Origin: Actinomycetes bacterium
GTDB taxonomy: Bacteria > Actinomycetota > Acidimicrobiia > Acidimicrobiales > Acidimicrobiaceae
Direction: 5' to 3'
DNA: 9,654 bases
Assembly: GCA_021790495.1 (NCBI GenBank)
Contig: JAJYGZ010000371.1
Span: forward strand, 1-9,654
Below the pieces are notes generated by a model. It was not told where the DNA came from. It saw nothing but the letters and a program-made list of their open reading frames with translations, and searched no databases. The translations under genes were made by a program, and so were the position numbers. This document shows positions 1-6,565 of the stretch, in pieces; the first letter of the stretch is position 1; each line of letters starts with the position of its first letter.

Positions 1-870
1 GTTGACGGAGAGGCTCTGGCGACTTTGGTCGTCAACAAGATCCGTGGCACCTTCAAGTCGGTCGCCGTCAAGGCTCCTGGATTTGGCGAGCGTCGCAAGG
101 CGATGCTGCAAGATATCGCTATCCTGACCGGCGGCCAGGTTATCTCCGAAGAAGTCGGATTGAAGCTTGAGAATACGACCTTGGATCTTCTCGGTCGCGC
201 CCGGCGCGTTGAGATCACCAAGGACGAGACCACCATCATCGAAGGCTCGGGCAGCGAAGACGATATTCGTGGACGTGTAAGCCAGATCAAGACCGAGATC
301 GAGAACACCGACTCGGACTACGATCGCGAGAAGCTCCAAGAGCGTTTGGCTAAGCTCTCGGGCGGAGTCGCGATCATCAAGGTCGGAGCCGCCACAGAAG
401 TCGAGCTCAAGGAGAAGAAGCACCGCATCGAGGATGCCGTTTCAACCACCAAGGCAGCTATCGAAGAAGGGGTGGTACCTGGCGGAGGCGTTGCGCTTCT
501 TCGCAGCCAAGCTGCGATTCTGGAGAGGGCCGAGAAGCTCGAAGGAGACGAGGCCACCGGAGCACGTATCGTGGCCAAGGCCGTCGAGGAGCCCCTGAAG
601 CAGATTGCGATCAATGCCGGCCTTGAGGGTGGCGTGATAGTGGAGAAGGTCAAGAACCTTACCAATCCCGCCGAGGGCCTCAATGCCGCGACTGGCGTCT
701 ACGAAGATCTCTTCGCCACCGGCGTCATCGATGCGGTCAAGGTGACGCGTTCCGCGCTGCAGAACGCCGCATCTATTGCCGCCCTGTTCCTTACCACCGA
801 GGCCGTCGTTGTCGACAAGCCGGAAGAGAAGGCGCCAGCGATGCCCCAGGGCGGGATGGAAGACTACTAG
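1..870 (+). CDS. groEL: Chaperonin GroEL (60 kDa), C-terminal part; 5' end outside window
   Basis: Group I chaperonin subunit, forming the double-ring ATP-driven folding chamber in the cytoplasm with GroES. The frame is open from base 1, so the gene enters from the left; 289 codons are visible, roughly the last half of a usual ~540-residue protein. The visible part starts in the apical domain ([11 protein letters not shown], then [18 protein letters not shown]) and runs through the intermediate and equatorial domains. [12 protein letters not shown] carries the Asp equivalent to the E. coli ATP-hydrolysis residue D398, and [14 protein letters not shown] is the conserved nucleotide-pocket segment. 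The tail ends MPQGGMEDY, with only a remnant of the usual Gly-Gly-Met repeats. Stop is TAG, and a strong terminator follows 30 bases later, so it is the last gene of its transcript. No groES is visible. Identification is certain; whether it is the only groEL copy cannot be told from here. Confidence 0.98.
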   Translation, partial: VDGEALATLVVNKIRGTFKSVAVKAPGFGERRKAMLQDIAILTGGQVISEEVGLKLENTTLDLLGRARRVEITKDETTIIEGSGSEDDIRGRVSQIKTEIENTDSDYDREKLQERLAKLSGGVAIIKVGAATEVELKEKKHRIEDAVSTTKAAIEEGVVPGGGVALLRSQAAILERAEKLEGDEATGARIVAKAVEEPLKQIAINAGLEGGVIVEKVKNLTNPAEGLNAATGVYEDLFATGVIDAVKVTRSALQNAASIAALFLTTEAVVVDKPEEKAPAMPQGGMEDY

Positions 871-900
871 CCCCAAGGGTTTTTCAAGGCCTAAATGCTG

Positions 901-945
901 ATAAAGGGCGGACGCCATCTGCGCGTCCGCCCTTTATTTATTTTT
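901..945 (+). terminator. Rho-independent terminator of groEL
   Basis: A perfect 15-bp inverted repeat (901-915 pairs with 923-937), GC-rich in the middle, encloses a 7-base loop (916-922) and is followed by a T-rich run (TTATTTTT, 938-945). It lies 30 bases after the groEL stop and separates that transcript from the lipoprotein gene. The stem is nearly symmetric, but the T-rich tail favours termination of rightward transcription. Confidence 0.93.
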
Positions 946-1064
946 CCGAAGTGCCGATAACATATTCAGCAAAATTACAGCTAACGCCATTATTCATAGA
1001 CTCCAAAGACGAATAGTCTTGGAACAAGAGTGTTGAAGAATCCGGTTTCAAAAGAGGTTGGCAT

Positions 1065-1787
1065 TTGGTCGCGGAAGTCACGCGCAGGCAGAAGTGGCTA
1101 TATCCGTCTTATTCTGGGTATCTTTCACGGCGAAAGGTAGCCATAGGTGCTTTCGCCCTCGGCGGGGTGACCCTTGCGGGTTGCCTCTCGAACAATTACA
1201 GTTTTTTCAACTTCGTAAACTCTTCGGGTGCCGATATGTACTTCAAGGTGCCAGCGACATGGTCCGATTTTGGGCCCAGTCAAGTATTTTCAACTCCGCA
1301 ACAAAGCATTTCGCCAGGTCAGTTGTCTCAGATAGAGTCCGCAGATTGGGCGAATGTGTTTTCGGCCCAGCGTACGAACTCGATTCAGGCCTTGACGGGG
1401 ATATTTGCCAACCAGCCGTTTGGCATCACCCAGGCCAAGAAGCTATCGACTTCGCAGCGCGACACCTTTTCGCTTGCTTCGCTCCGGACGCTGCTCATTC
1501 CAAGCGACCCGCTGTCTTCTTCGACGTCGAGCACGTCGGGAGCGGTTTATACGGCTGAGAGTTACAGCGAGTTTGTCACTCCCGCCGGAATGCGAGGCTC
1601 GCGCATGGTTGTTGAAATTAAGCAGACCGGGAGGGCGACCTCGGTCTTGTCCCAGGTTGCCGAGGTCGATTCGTCTACAAATTGGGTTTACTTGATCGGC
1701 GTGGGTTGTTCCAAGGCTTGTTACCAAGCCAACAAGGCCGTAATCAACGAGATTGTCGATTCCTGGAGCGTTAGGAGCGTTAAGTGA
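1065..1787 (+). CDS. Putative secreted lipoprotein, possibly PsbP/MOG1-like fold
   Basis: A 240-aa protein of no family I can name firmly. The TTG start is chosen because AGAGG lies 7 bases upstream. Residues 21-40 look like a lipoprotein signal: SRRK, a hydrophobic stretch, then the lipobox LAGC with Cys40 as the predicted acylation site. The Arg pair before the hydrophobic core resembles a Tat motif (SRRKVAIG), though Sec export is equally possible. The mature part begins with a Ser/Asn-rich linker, then FVNSSGADMYFKVPATW and, near the end, a VYLIGVGCSKACY strand followed by a helix ending in DSWSV. That pattern is reminiscent of the small PsbP/MOG1/LpqN-type folds seen in many actinobacterial lipoproteins; this is inference from pattern only. 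Two Cys in GCSKAC could form a disulfide. Its TGA stop overlaps the GTG start of the protease gene, so it is probably co-translated with it. Confidence 0.8.
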   Translation: MVAEVTRRQKWLYPSYSGYLSRRKVAIGAFALGGVTLAGCLSNNYSFFNFVNSSGADMYFKVPATWSDFGPSQVFSTPQQSISPGQLSQIESADWANVFSAQRTNSIQALTGIFANQPFGITQAKKLSTSQRDTFSLASLRTLLIPSDPLSSSTSSTSGAVYTAESYSEFVTPAGMRGSRMVVEIKQTGRATSVLSQVAEVDSSTNWVYLIGVGCSKACYQANKAVINEIVDSWSVRSVK

Positions 1788-2509
1788 AGATGCGAGGCGA
1801 TCGGGGTCAATCCCCGTTTGACGATTCGGACTACCAGCCAGAAGAATCATCCGCTCGAACCGAGATGAAGACAAGGCCGCCCATGGAGACCTGGGATCGC
1901 GTCAAGTTTCTTTCAATTCTCATCGTCATCTGGCTGTTTATGACGGTCGGCGCGATGTCGGGGAATCCGCTGATGTCGTTTTCAGAGGCGGCGCGACACG
2001 AGATGGCTACGGCATGGTGGCTGGTTCTCTTGATCGCGATCGAGCTGGTCCGCCAGATGCACTATTTGATATCGGAACGATCGCCAGAGTGGAACACGTT
2101 CGCTACCGAGGTCTTGTTCAAGGGGTTCGGGGACTCCAGCTCCAAGATGAATGATTGGACAAAGTATCGCCTGGGCAGGGCTGCTCGGATAGCCGCCGTT
2201 CTGGTTGTGATCGACCTACTGCTCGCCTGGCACTACCACCTTTCTGTCTTCACGGCGATATTCCAAGCCCCGGCGGCGCTTTACTCGTCCCTTCCGCTGC
2301 TCGCGCAGCTCGCTTTCGCGTTCTTTTTCGTTATCATCCAGTTCGTAGGCCTTTTCTGGTTCCTTTCCAAGGGCGGAATTGACGTATATTTCCCTGGCGA
2401 CATAAAGACCCGCTTCTCCGACGTCTGGGGCCAGGATGCGGTGTTGGATCGCGTCAAGGAAAATATCATCTTCTTGAAGGATCCCGACGCAATTGAAGCC
2501 AAAGGCTGA
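1784..2509 (+). CDS. FtsH-like membrane AAA+ metalloprotease, N-terminal portion (interrupted by in-frame TGA)
   Basis: First 241 codons of an FtsH-like protease. The GTG start overlaps the lipoprotein stop (GTGA). A charged, disordered N-terminus (1-38) is followed by about four hydrophobic segments, near residues 41-60, 75-95, 134-156 and 171-194, with no ~70-residue extracytoplasmic FtsH domain between the first two. Canonical bacterial FtsH has two segments flanking such a domain. After the last segment comes the start of the AAA+ module: FSDVWGQDAV (FtsH DVAG-like), VKENIIFLKDPDAIEAKG, then TGA. The next codons, in the same frame, read YVPGGILLWGPPGTGKT, exactly what should follow in FtsH. 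This is therefore one gene split by a nonsense codon, not a separate membrane protein. The piece alone would be a membrane anchor without ATPase or protease. Whole frame 1784-4249 is 821 codons including the TGA. Confidence 0.85.
   Translation: MKMRGDRGQSPFDDSDYQPEESSARTEMKTRPPMETWDRVKFLSILIVIWLFMTVGAMSGNPLMSFSEAARHEMATAWWLVLLIAIELVRQMHYLISERSPEWNTFATEVLFKGFGDSSSKMNDWTKYRLGRAARIAAVLVVIDLLLAWHYHLSVFTAIFQAPAALYSSLPLLAQLAFAFFFVIIQFVGLFWFLSKGGIDVYFPGDIKTRFSDVWGQDAVLDRVKENIIFLKDPDAIEAKG
2507..2509 (+). other. In-frame TGA splitting the FtsH-like gene
   Basis: The codons around it are GCC AAA GGC TGA TAT GTT CCT GGC GGA. The frame is the same on both sides, so this is a nonsense codon, not an indel. 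One base change, for example from GGA (Gly), would restore the frame. TGA is used as a normal stop by neighbours (lipoprotein, the 3' end of this same gene, NIL, NUDIX, GNAT), so a changed genetic code is unlikely. A +1 shift here soon hits TGA at 2562-2564, so frameshifting would not rescue it. Possibilities are a base-call error, a recent inactivating mutation, or stop-codon readthrough. Confidence 0.9.
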
Positions 2510-2563
2510 TATGTTCCTGGCGGAATTCTGCTGTGGGGGCCGCCGGGCACAGGCAAGACGCTG

Positions 2564-4249
2564 ATGGCAGAAGCAGTTGCTGGAGAGACAGAGAATCCTT
2601 TTGTCTTTGTCGATCCAGGCGCGTTCATCAATATGTTCATGGGCATAGGTGTGCTCAAGGTGAAGGGACTCTTTCGCAAGCTGCGCAAGCTCGCGGTGCG
2701 TTATGGCGGCGTCGTCGTCTTCTTCGACGAGGCCGACTCCTTGGGCAGTCGAGGGACCATGAGCGGCGTGGGGGGCAATATCGCTTCGCCGCAGTCGTTC
2801 TCAAAACACGCGATGGCCTGCAACGGTCTCAGCTATCTTACGCCTTCGACCATGGCCGAAGTATTTCGCTCTTATCAGGGCTCTTCCTTGGATACCGGAA
2901 CCGAGACTACCCGCAACGGGAGGCTTTCGCGTTTTGTCGCGGGAGCCGGAGGCATGGGTGGCATGGGTGGAGGAGGAGCGGGCACGCTGCAGGCGCTCTT
3001 AACTGAGCTTTCCGGCTTGAAGAAGCCGCGCGGCTTCTTCAACCGGACCGTTAGGCGGTCTCTTGGCCTCAAGCCCAAAGACCCGCCGAAGTACCGGATC
3101 TTGGTAATGATGGCTACCAACATGCCCGAGTCGCTCGACGAGGCGCTCTTGCGCCCGGGCCGTATCGACCGGATCTATCGTGTCGGCTATCCTTCCAAGG
3201 CGGGCCGGATCAGAACCTATCGCGGCTACTTCGACAAGGTCGCCCATAGCCTCAATGACGAGGAGATCGAAAGACTCGCGACGATTACTCCGTACGCGAC
3301 TGGCGCTACCATCAAGGATCTTGTCAACGAGTCGCTGATTATCGCGATCCGCGATGGGCGCGATGTGATCAGCTGGCGCGATGTCGTTCGGGCCAAGCAG
3401 CTCAAGGAGTTCGGTCCTCCCGACGACGTCGAATACATTGAGCGAGAGCGCCATGCAGTGGCTGTGCATGAGGCCTGCCATGCTGTGGCCGCATCCAAGA
3501 TTCGCCAGCATTTGACCATCGATCTAGCCACAATCGAAAAGGGAAGCAACTTCTTGGGCCTGGTGGCCTCTATTCCGCCCGAAGATCAGTTCACGCGCTG
3601 GAGATCCGAGTATGAGGCCGACATCATGGTCTCTCTTGCCTCGTTGGTGGGCGAGCGGATGTTCTTTGACGGAGACAACTCCTCGGGAGTTTCTGGAGAT
3701 CTGGAGTCGGCCACTACGGTTGCGACTTTGATGGAAGGTTATTGGGGCATGGGATCGACGATATCGTCGCATTCGATTACCCAAAAGTCCGGGACCGGGT
3801 CGTCGCGACCCAGCGGGCGCGGAGTAACCGGCAAGAGGCGCGATGGCGGACCTAATCCAGAGATGCTCGGCGATCGCATCGAGGCCAAGCTGGATGAACT
3901 GTACCGCAAGGTGCGGGACTTGCTCGAAGACAATCGCGACAAGGTGTTTGCCGTCGCGCATGCGCTTGAGGCGTACAAGACCGTGACCGGCGAGGATATC
4001 ACCGCGATAATCGCTGGGACTCGTGGTCCTCTGCTCGATGGCACTGTCTATTCGGACAAGGCTTTTGTGGCCGAGTTGGTGCTTTATCATAACGCTGTAC
4101 TCGCGGCTCATCGCGATCACCGGGATGTGGATTTTCCCTTGCCGATGCCTAAGAAGGGTCCGGCGATCGTAGAGGCAGACGCGAAGCTGCTGCCCGGCGA
4201 GTTCGCACTCGGAGGGGCATCGCAGATGCTTCCCACCGAGGAGAGTTGA
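2564..4249 (+). CDS. FtsH-like AAA+ zinc metalloprotease, C-terminal portion
   Basis: Main catalytic part of the protease. The open frame starts at 2510, just after the TGA; Walker A (GPPGTGKT) is encoded at 2537-2560, before the first ATG at 2564, and no ATG/GTG/TTG precedes it in frame. Counting from that ATG: a pore-loop-like NMFMGIG (23-29), Walker B VVFFDEAD (51-58), a long insertion (about 62-140) ending in the Gly/Met-rich GAGGMGGMGGGGAG, the helix TLQALLTELSG, a second ~20-residue basic insertion, sensor-1 ATN and arginine-finger LLRPGRIDR (195-203). The M41 peptidase part has HEACH (302-306, zinc ligands His302 and His306, catalytic Glu303) and a third-ligand Asp379 in SGDLESAT. HEACH has Cys where FtsH normally has Gly. 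A Ser/Gly-rich insertion follows, then the FtsH-like helical end and an extra C-terminal tail. Active-site residues look intact, arguing against long decay. It would degrade membrane and cytosolic proteins. Confidence 0.9.
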   Translation: MAEAVAGETENPFVFVDPGAFINMFMGIGVLKVKGLFRKLRKLAVRYGGVVVFFDEADSLGSRGTMSGVGGNIASPQSFSKHAMACNGLSYLTPSTMAEVFRSYQGSSLDTGTETTRNGRLSRFVAGAGGMGGMGGGGAGTLQALLTELSGLKKPRGFFNRTVRRSLGLKPKDPPKYRILVMMATNMPESLDEALLRPGRIDRIYRVGYPSKAGRIRTYRGYFDKVAHSLNDEEIERLATITPYATGATIKDLVNESLIIAIRDGRDVISWRDVVRAKQLKEFGPPDDVEYIERERHAVAVHEACHAVAASKIRQHLTIDLATIEKGSNFLGLVASIPPEDQFTRWRSEYEADIMVSLASLVGERMFFDGDNSSGVSGDLESATTVATLMEGYWGMGSTISSHSITQKSGTGSSRPSGRGVTGKRRDGGPNPEMLGDRIEAKLDELYRKVRDLLEDNRDKVFAVAHALEAYKTVTGEDITAIIAGTRGPLLDGTVYSDKAFVAELVLYHNAVLAAHRDHRDVDFPLPMPKKGPAIVEADAKLLPGEFALGGASQMLPTEES

Positions 4250-4338
4250 CCAGCCAAAAATACTATGGTGAGTTGGAGCAGATCATCGCGGTGTCTCGTT
4301 CCCAATTGAGTGAATGCGAAGTTCGTAAGGAGTTCTAA
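4246..4338 (+). CDS. Possible 30-aa ORF bridging the protease gene and chdC
   Basis: A TTG at 4246 overlaps the protease stop (TTGA) and opens 30 codons, beginning MTSQKYYGELEQII and ending in a TAA five bases before the chdC start. The purine-rich GAGGAGAG directly before the TTG could act as a ribosome site but is very close (about 2 bases from AGGAG). The chdC ribosome site (AAGGAG, 4327-4332) lies inside its last codons, so translation through it could couple chdC to the protease gene. The predicted peptide is polar and could form a helix. Nothing identifies a function; chance is a real alternative. Confidence 0.22.
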   Translation: MTSQKYYGELEQIIAVSRSQLSECEVRKEF

Positions 4339-4343
4339 GACCT

Positions 4344-5054
4344 GTGCCAGATGTAGTTGTTCCCAAGCTGTCAAGTGCGGATGAGAAGTTCACGCCCAAA
4401 GAGGGTTGGTCGGTACTGCACCTTTTTTGCGTCGGTGCCATGGACCTCGACAAAGCCAAGGTAGTAGCAGCGGTCAAAGCTGCGCGTGAAGACGGTTACC
4501 AAGTAGTGCCGTTTGCGATATTAGGCCACAAGGCGCAAGCGGGCTTCCTTGCTATCGGCCCGAGCTTCGTGAGGCTCAAGGAGCTCCAGCGCGATATCGA
4601 ACGCGCCGGCCTCAGCGTGGTCGATTCCTATGTATCGATTACCGAGGTCTCCGAGTACGCTGCGGGCATGCCAGCGGATCGCAAGGAGCCCAGGCTTCAT
4701 CCGGTGCTTCCGCCTGAGGGGATGTATAACATCTGCTTTTACGGCATGTCCAAGCGTCGCGAAGTTGGCGCCAATTGGTACCAGCTTCCCTATGATGAGC
4801 GGGAAAAGATGATGTACGGGCATGGAGCGTCCGGGCGGGCCTTCGCCGGGAGAGTTATCCAGCTGGTCACCGGTTCCACTGGCGTGGATGACTACGAATG
4901 GGGCGTAACTCTTTTCGCCGCTCGTCCCGATGATCTGAAGGCAGTCGTCTATACCATGCGTTTTGACGAAGCTTCTGCGATATACGCGGAGTTTGGTCCC
5001 TTCTACACCGGGGTGATCGGCGAGCTTGAGAGCGTACTCGAAACCTCGTTTTAG
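4344..5054 (+). CDS. chdC: Coproheme decarboxylase (ChdC/HemQ, chlorite dismutase-like family)
   Basis: Converts Fe-coproporphyrin III to heme b with hydrogen peroxide, the last step of the coproporphyrin-dependent pathway used by monoderm bacteria and actinobacteria; cytoplasmic. Its 236 residues are the usual length for actinobacterial members. The heme-binding half is highly typical: FYGMSKRR (132-139, Tyr133 matches the catalytic tyrosine), NWYQLPYDER, then MMYGHGASGR, in which His160 is the expected proximal iron ligand, QLVTGSTGVDDYEWGVTLF, and MRFDEASAIYAEFGPFYTG near the end. The Tyr is followed by Gly, where this family usually has Pro (YPMSK). The GTG start has AAGGAG 11 bases upstream, a rather long gap. 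Known chlorite dismutases share the fold, but this sequence matches the decarboxylase branch. A 6-bp inverted repeat (5043-5048 with 5060-5065) spans the stop codon but lacks a T run. Confidence 0.93.
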   Translation: MPDVVVPKLSSADEKFTPKEGWSVLHLFCVGAMDLDKAKVVAAVKAAREDGYQVVPFAILGHKAQAGFLAIGPSFVRLKELQRDIERAGLSVVDSYVSITEVSEYAAGMPADRKEPRLHPVLPPEGMYNICFYGMSKRREVGANWYQLPYDEREKMMYGHGASGRAFAGRVIQLVTGSTGVDDYEWGVTLFAARPDDLKAVVYTMRFDEASAIYAEFGPFYTGVIGELESVLETSF

Positions 5055-5173
5055 CGTCGCGAGGTCACGGTCGGGCAATCGGCGTTGCGTCAATTGTAGA
5101 AGACGTCATCGATTCGCCCTTTGAACCCCGAGTTAATTTCACTGGGAGCTATCGACCGGCACTTTGCCGGGGT

Positions 5174-5179
5174 TAGGTT
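5174..5179 (+). promoter_or_regulatory. Possible -10 element for leaderless larE transcription
   Basis: TAGGTT fits TANNNT and sits exactly six bases before the GTG start of larE, the spacing seen for leaderless actinobacterial mRNAs. TCGACC at 5152-5157 (16-base spacer) matches 4 of 6 bases of TTGACA. There is no good ribosome site before larE, which agrees with a leaderless start. A 6-bp hairpin (5156-5161 with 5165-5170) falls between the two hexamers. Confidence 0.35.
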
Positions 5180-5185
5180 TTTGGT

Positions 5186-6049
5186 GTGGAATCCAATCTA
5201 GATTATGCAGTCGGTCGCCTCGAGCGTATCCTTCTGGACCTCAGCTCGGTCGTGGTGGGCTTTTCTGGGGGAATAGACAGCACCTACTTGGCGGTCATGG
5301 CGAACAAGGTGCTTGGAAACGCTGCCACCAAGCTGGTTACCGCCGATTCGCCGTCGCTTCCGCGTGATGAGCTGCAGGATTGTCAGCGTCTTGCCCAGGT
5401 GCTCGGGCTGGATCTGACCGTGGTTAGAACAGCTGAATTCGAGAATCGCGCCTACCTCAAGAATGACGCGTTGAGGTGCTTTTATTGCAAGAGCGAACTG
5501 ATGGATGCGCTTGGGCCGATCGCACGCGAACGGGGATCCGTAGTTGTGCTCGGAGTAAATTACTCGGACCGGGGCGACTACCGCCCAGGCCAGAGGGCGG
5601 CGTCCGAGAAGGATGCCCGCTTCCCCCTCTTGGAGGCCGAGATGACCAAGGCGATGATTCGGGATCACGCCAAGTTGCTTGGGATACCTAATCACGATAA
5701 GGCCCAGGCCGCGTGCCTCTCGTCGCGGGTTCCCTATGGAACTCCGATCACCCTTTCGGTCCTGTCGCGGGTGGAACGAGCCGAGCGGTACCTCAAGTCC
5801 CTCGGCATGGCCCAAGTCAGGGTTCGCGACTACGATACCTTTGCTCGAATCGAGGTAAATCCCCAAGATCTGCTGCAGTGCGCCAGCAACGGCGCACTAA
5901 TTGACTTCGAACTCAAGGCACTCGGCTACCGCTATGTGACCTTGGATCTAGGCGGCTTCGCCTCAGGTAATCTCAATTCAGCGCTTTCGAGCGATCATAA
6001 GCTCGATGTGATCCAACCGGGATCTTACATCGCCCGCGGCGACGCCTAA
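5186..6049 (+). CDS. larE: LarE-family ATP-dependent sulfur transferase (PP-loop)
   Basis: LarE activates the carboxylates of a pyridinium dicarboxylate nucleotide with ATP and inserts sulfur, making the nickel-pincer cofactor of lactate racemase and related enzymes; cytoplasmic. The protein has 287 residues, normal for the family. GFSGGIDSTYLA (25-36) is the PP-loop that binds ATP. NYSDRGDYRPGQRAASEKDA and AACLSSRVPYG (175-185) are LarE signatures; Cys177 corresponds to the sulfur-donating Cys176 of the Lactobacillus enzyme. RCFYCKSEL adds Cys98 and Cys101. LarE proteins with three such cysteines are described as carrying a 4Fe-4S cluster that passes on sulfide rather than sacrificing a cysteine, so this could be a catalytic form (inference). 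No larA, larB or larC is in the window, so the real acceptor is open. GTG start; the NIL gene begins one base after the stop. Confidence 0.92.
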   Translation: MESNLDYAVGRLERILLDLSSVVVGFSGGIDSTYLAVMANKVLGNAATKLVTADSPSLPRDELQDCQRLAQVLGLDLTVVRTAEFENRAYLKNDALRCFYCKSELMDALGPIARERGSVVVLGVNYSDRGDYRPGQRAASEKDARFPLLEAEMTKAMIRDHAKLLGIPNHDKAQAACLSSRVPYGTPITLSVLSRVERAERYLKSLGMAQVRVRDYDTFARIEVNPQDLLQCASNGALIDFELKALGYRYVTLDLGGFASGNLNSALSSDHKLDVIQPGSYIARGDA

Positions 6050-6050
6050 G

Positions 6051-6299
6051 ATGGCAACCATGGCCCATATGAGAGTGAAGATGATCTATCCGCCCGGTTT
6101 GGTAACCAAGCCGATCATAGCGATATTGGCGAAAGAGCATAATGTCCTGGCTAATATTCGACGTGCAAGCGTGGACGAAGGCACCGGCTGGTTGGTTTGC
6201 GAACTCGAAGGCGAGCCAGACGATCTCGGCAGTGGTCTTGCATGGTTGGAGGCGACTGGTATCGAAGTCGAGTCGCTGGGAGATGTCGTCGAGTCGTGA
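6051..6299 (+). CDS. Small NIL-domain protein
   Basis: An 82-aa stand-alone NIL domain, the ferredoxin-like fold found at the C-terminus of MetN methionine-import ATPases and in proteins of sulfur and homocysteine metabolism. Recognisable features are the first strand RVKMIYPPG, the helix around VTKPIIAILAKEHNV, the strand NIRRASVDEGTGWLVCELEG and the final helix and strand GLAWLEATGIEVESL. ATG at 6051 lies one base after the larE stop; a second in-frame ATG at 6069 (Met7) sits right before the domain and could be the true start, as neither has a clear ribosome site. Tight spacing makes co-transcription with larE very likely and suggests a sulfur-related partner or ligand-sensing role. Cys50 in WLVCELEG is the only cysteine. 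There is no DNA-binding or transporter domain. Confidence 0.82.
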   Translation: MATMAHMRVKMIYPPGLVTKPIIAILAKEHNVLANIRRASVDEGTGWLVCELEGEPDDLGSGLAWLEATGIEVESLGDVVES

Positions 6300-6535
6300 T
6301 TCCCGGCGTTTGGTTCTCAGTGGCGAAGGTGGTGGACGGTTGCTCGTCGCGGGCGTTCATAGGCCATTTTGAAGCTGCGCGGAGCGGCGGAGGGAGCGTC
6401 TTCGAAGAAGATGCAGCCCTTTTCGCAAGATTCCGAGCCAAACAGGCACCCAGAGCCATTCCGAAACTGGTGTCGACACTGGAGCTCGCTCATGGCCCCA
6501 TGTTAACGCAACGCCAGTTTTTGATCGTAGGGTAA
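6296..6535 (+). CDS. Possible 79-aa hypothetical protein overlapping the NIL gene stop
   Basis: A GTG at 6296 overlaps the NIL stop as GTGA, the same junction type as between the lipoprotein and protease genes, and opens 79 codons to TAA. The frame also continues upstream inside the NIL gene, so it is not a clean start. Upstream GGGAG is about 12 bases away, too far for a good ribosome site. The predicted product starts MIPGVWFSVAKVVDG, has an Arg/Lys-rich middle (ALFARFRAKQAPRAIPK) and a single Cys. I recognise no family. Without this ORF the stretch 6300-6565 holds no gene. Confidence 0.25.
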   Translation: MIPGVWFSVAKVVDGCSSRAFIGHFEAARSGGGSVFEEDAALFARFRAKQAPRAIPKLVSTLELAHGPMLTQRQFLIVG

Positions 6536-6565
6536 AAAGTCCCACGGAAAGGTTGGTGTAGCCAA

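Noticed and set aside
318..918. Minus-strand frames of 121 and 158 codons across the groEL end
   Set aside because: They are antisense to a clearly conserved groEL frame and one crosses the terminator.
999..1019. AGACT/AGTCT inverted repeat and -10-like hexamers upstream of the lipoprotein
   Set aside because: Five-base arms and poor -35 matches in an AT-rich spacer (946-1064) are not enough to call an operator or promoter.
2507..2509. TGA as selenocysteine or a reassigned sense codon
   Set aside because: TGA ends several neighbouring genes, the position is not a cysteine site in FtsH, and I see no obvious SECIS-like hairpin just downstream.
2511..2564. ATG at 2511 or a +1 frameshift as a way round the TGA at 2507
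   Set aside because: That frame meets TGA at 2562-2564 and does not encode Walker A, so it cannot restore the protease.
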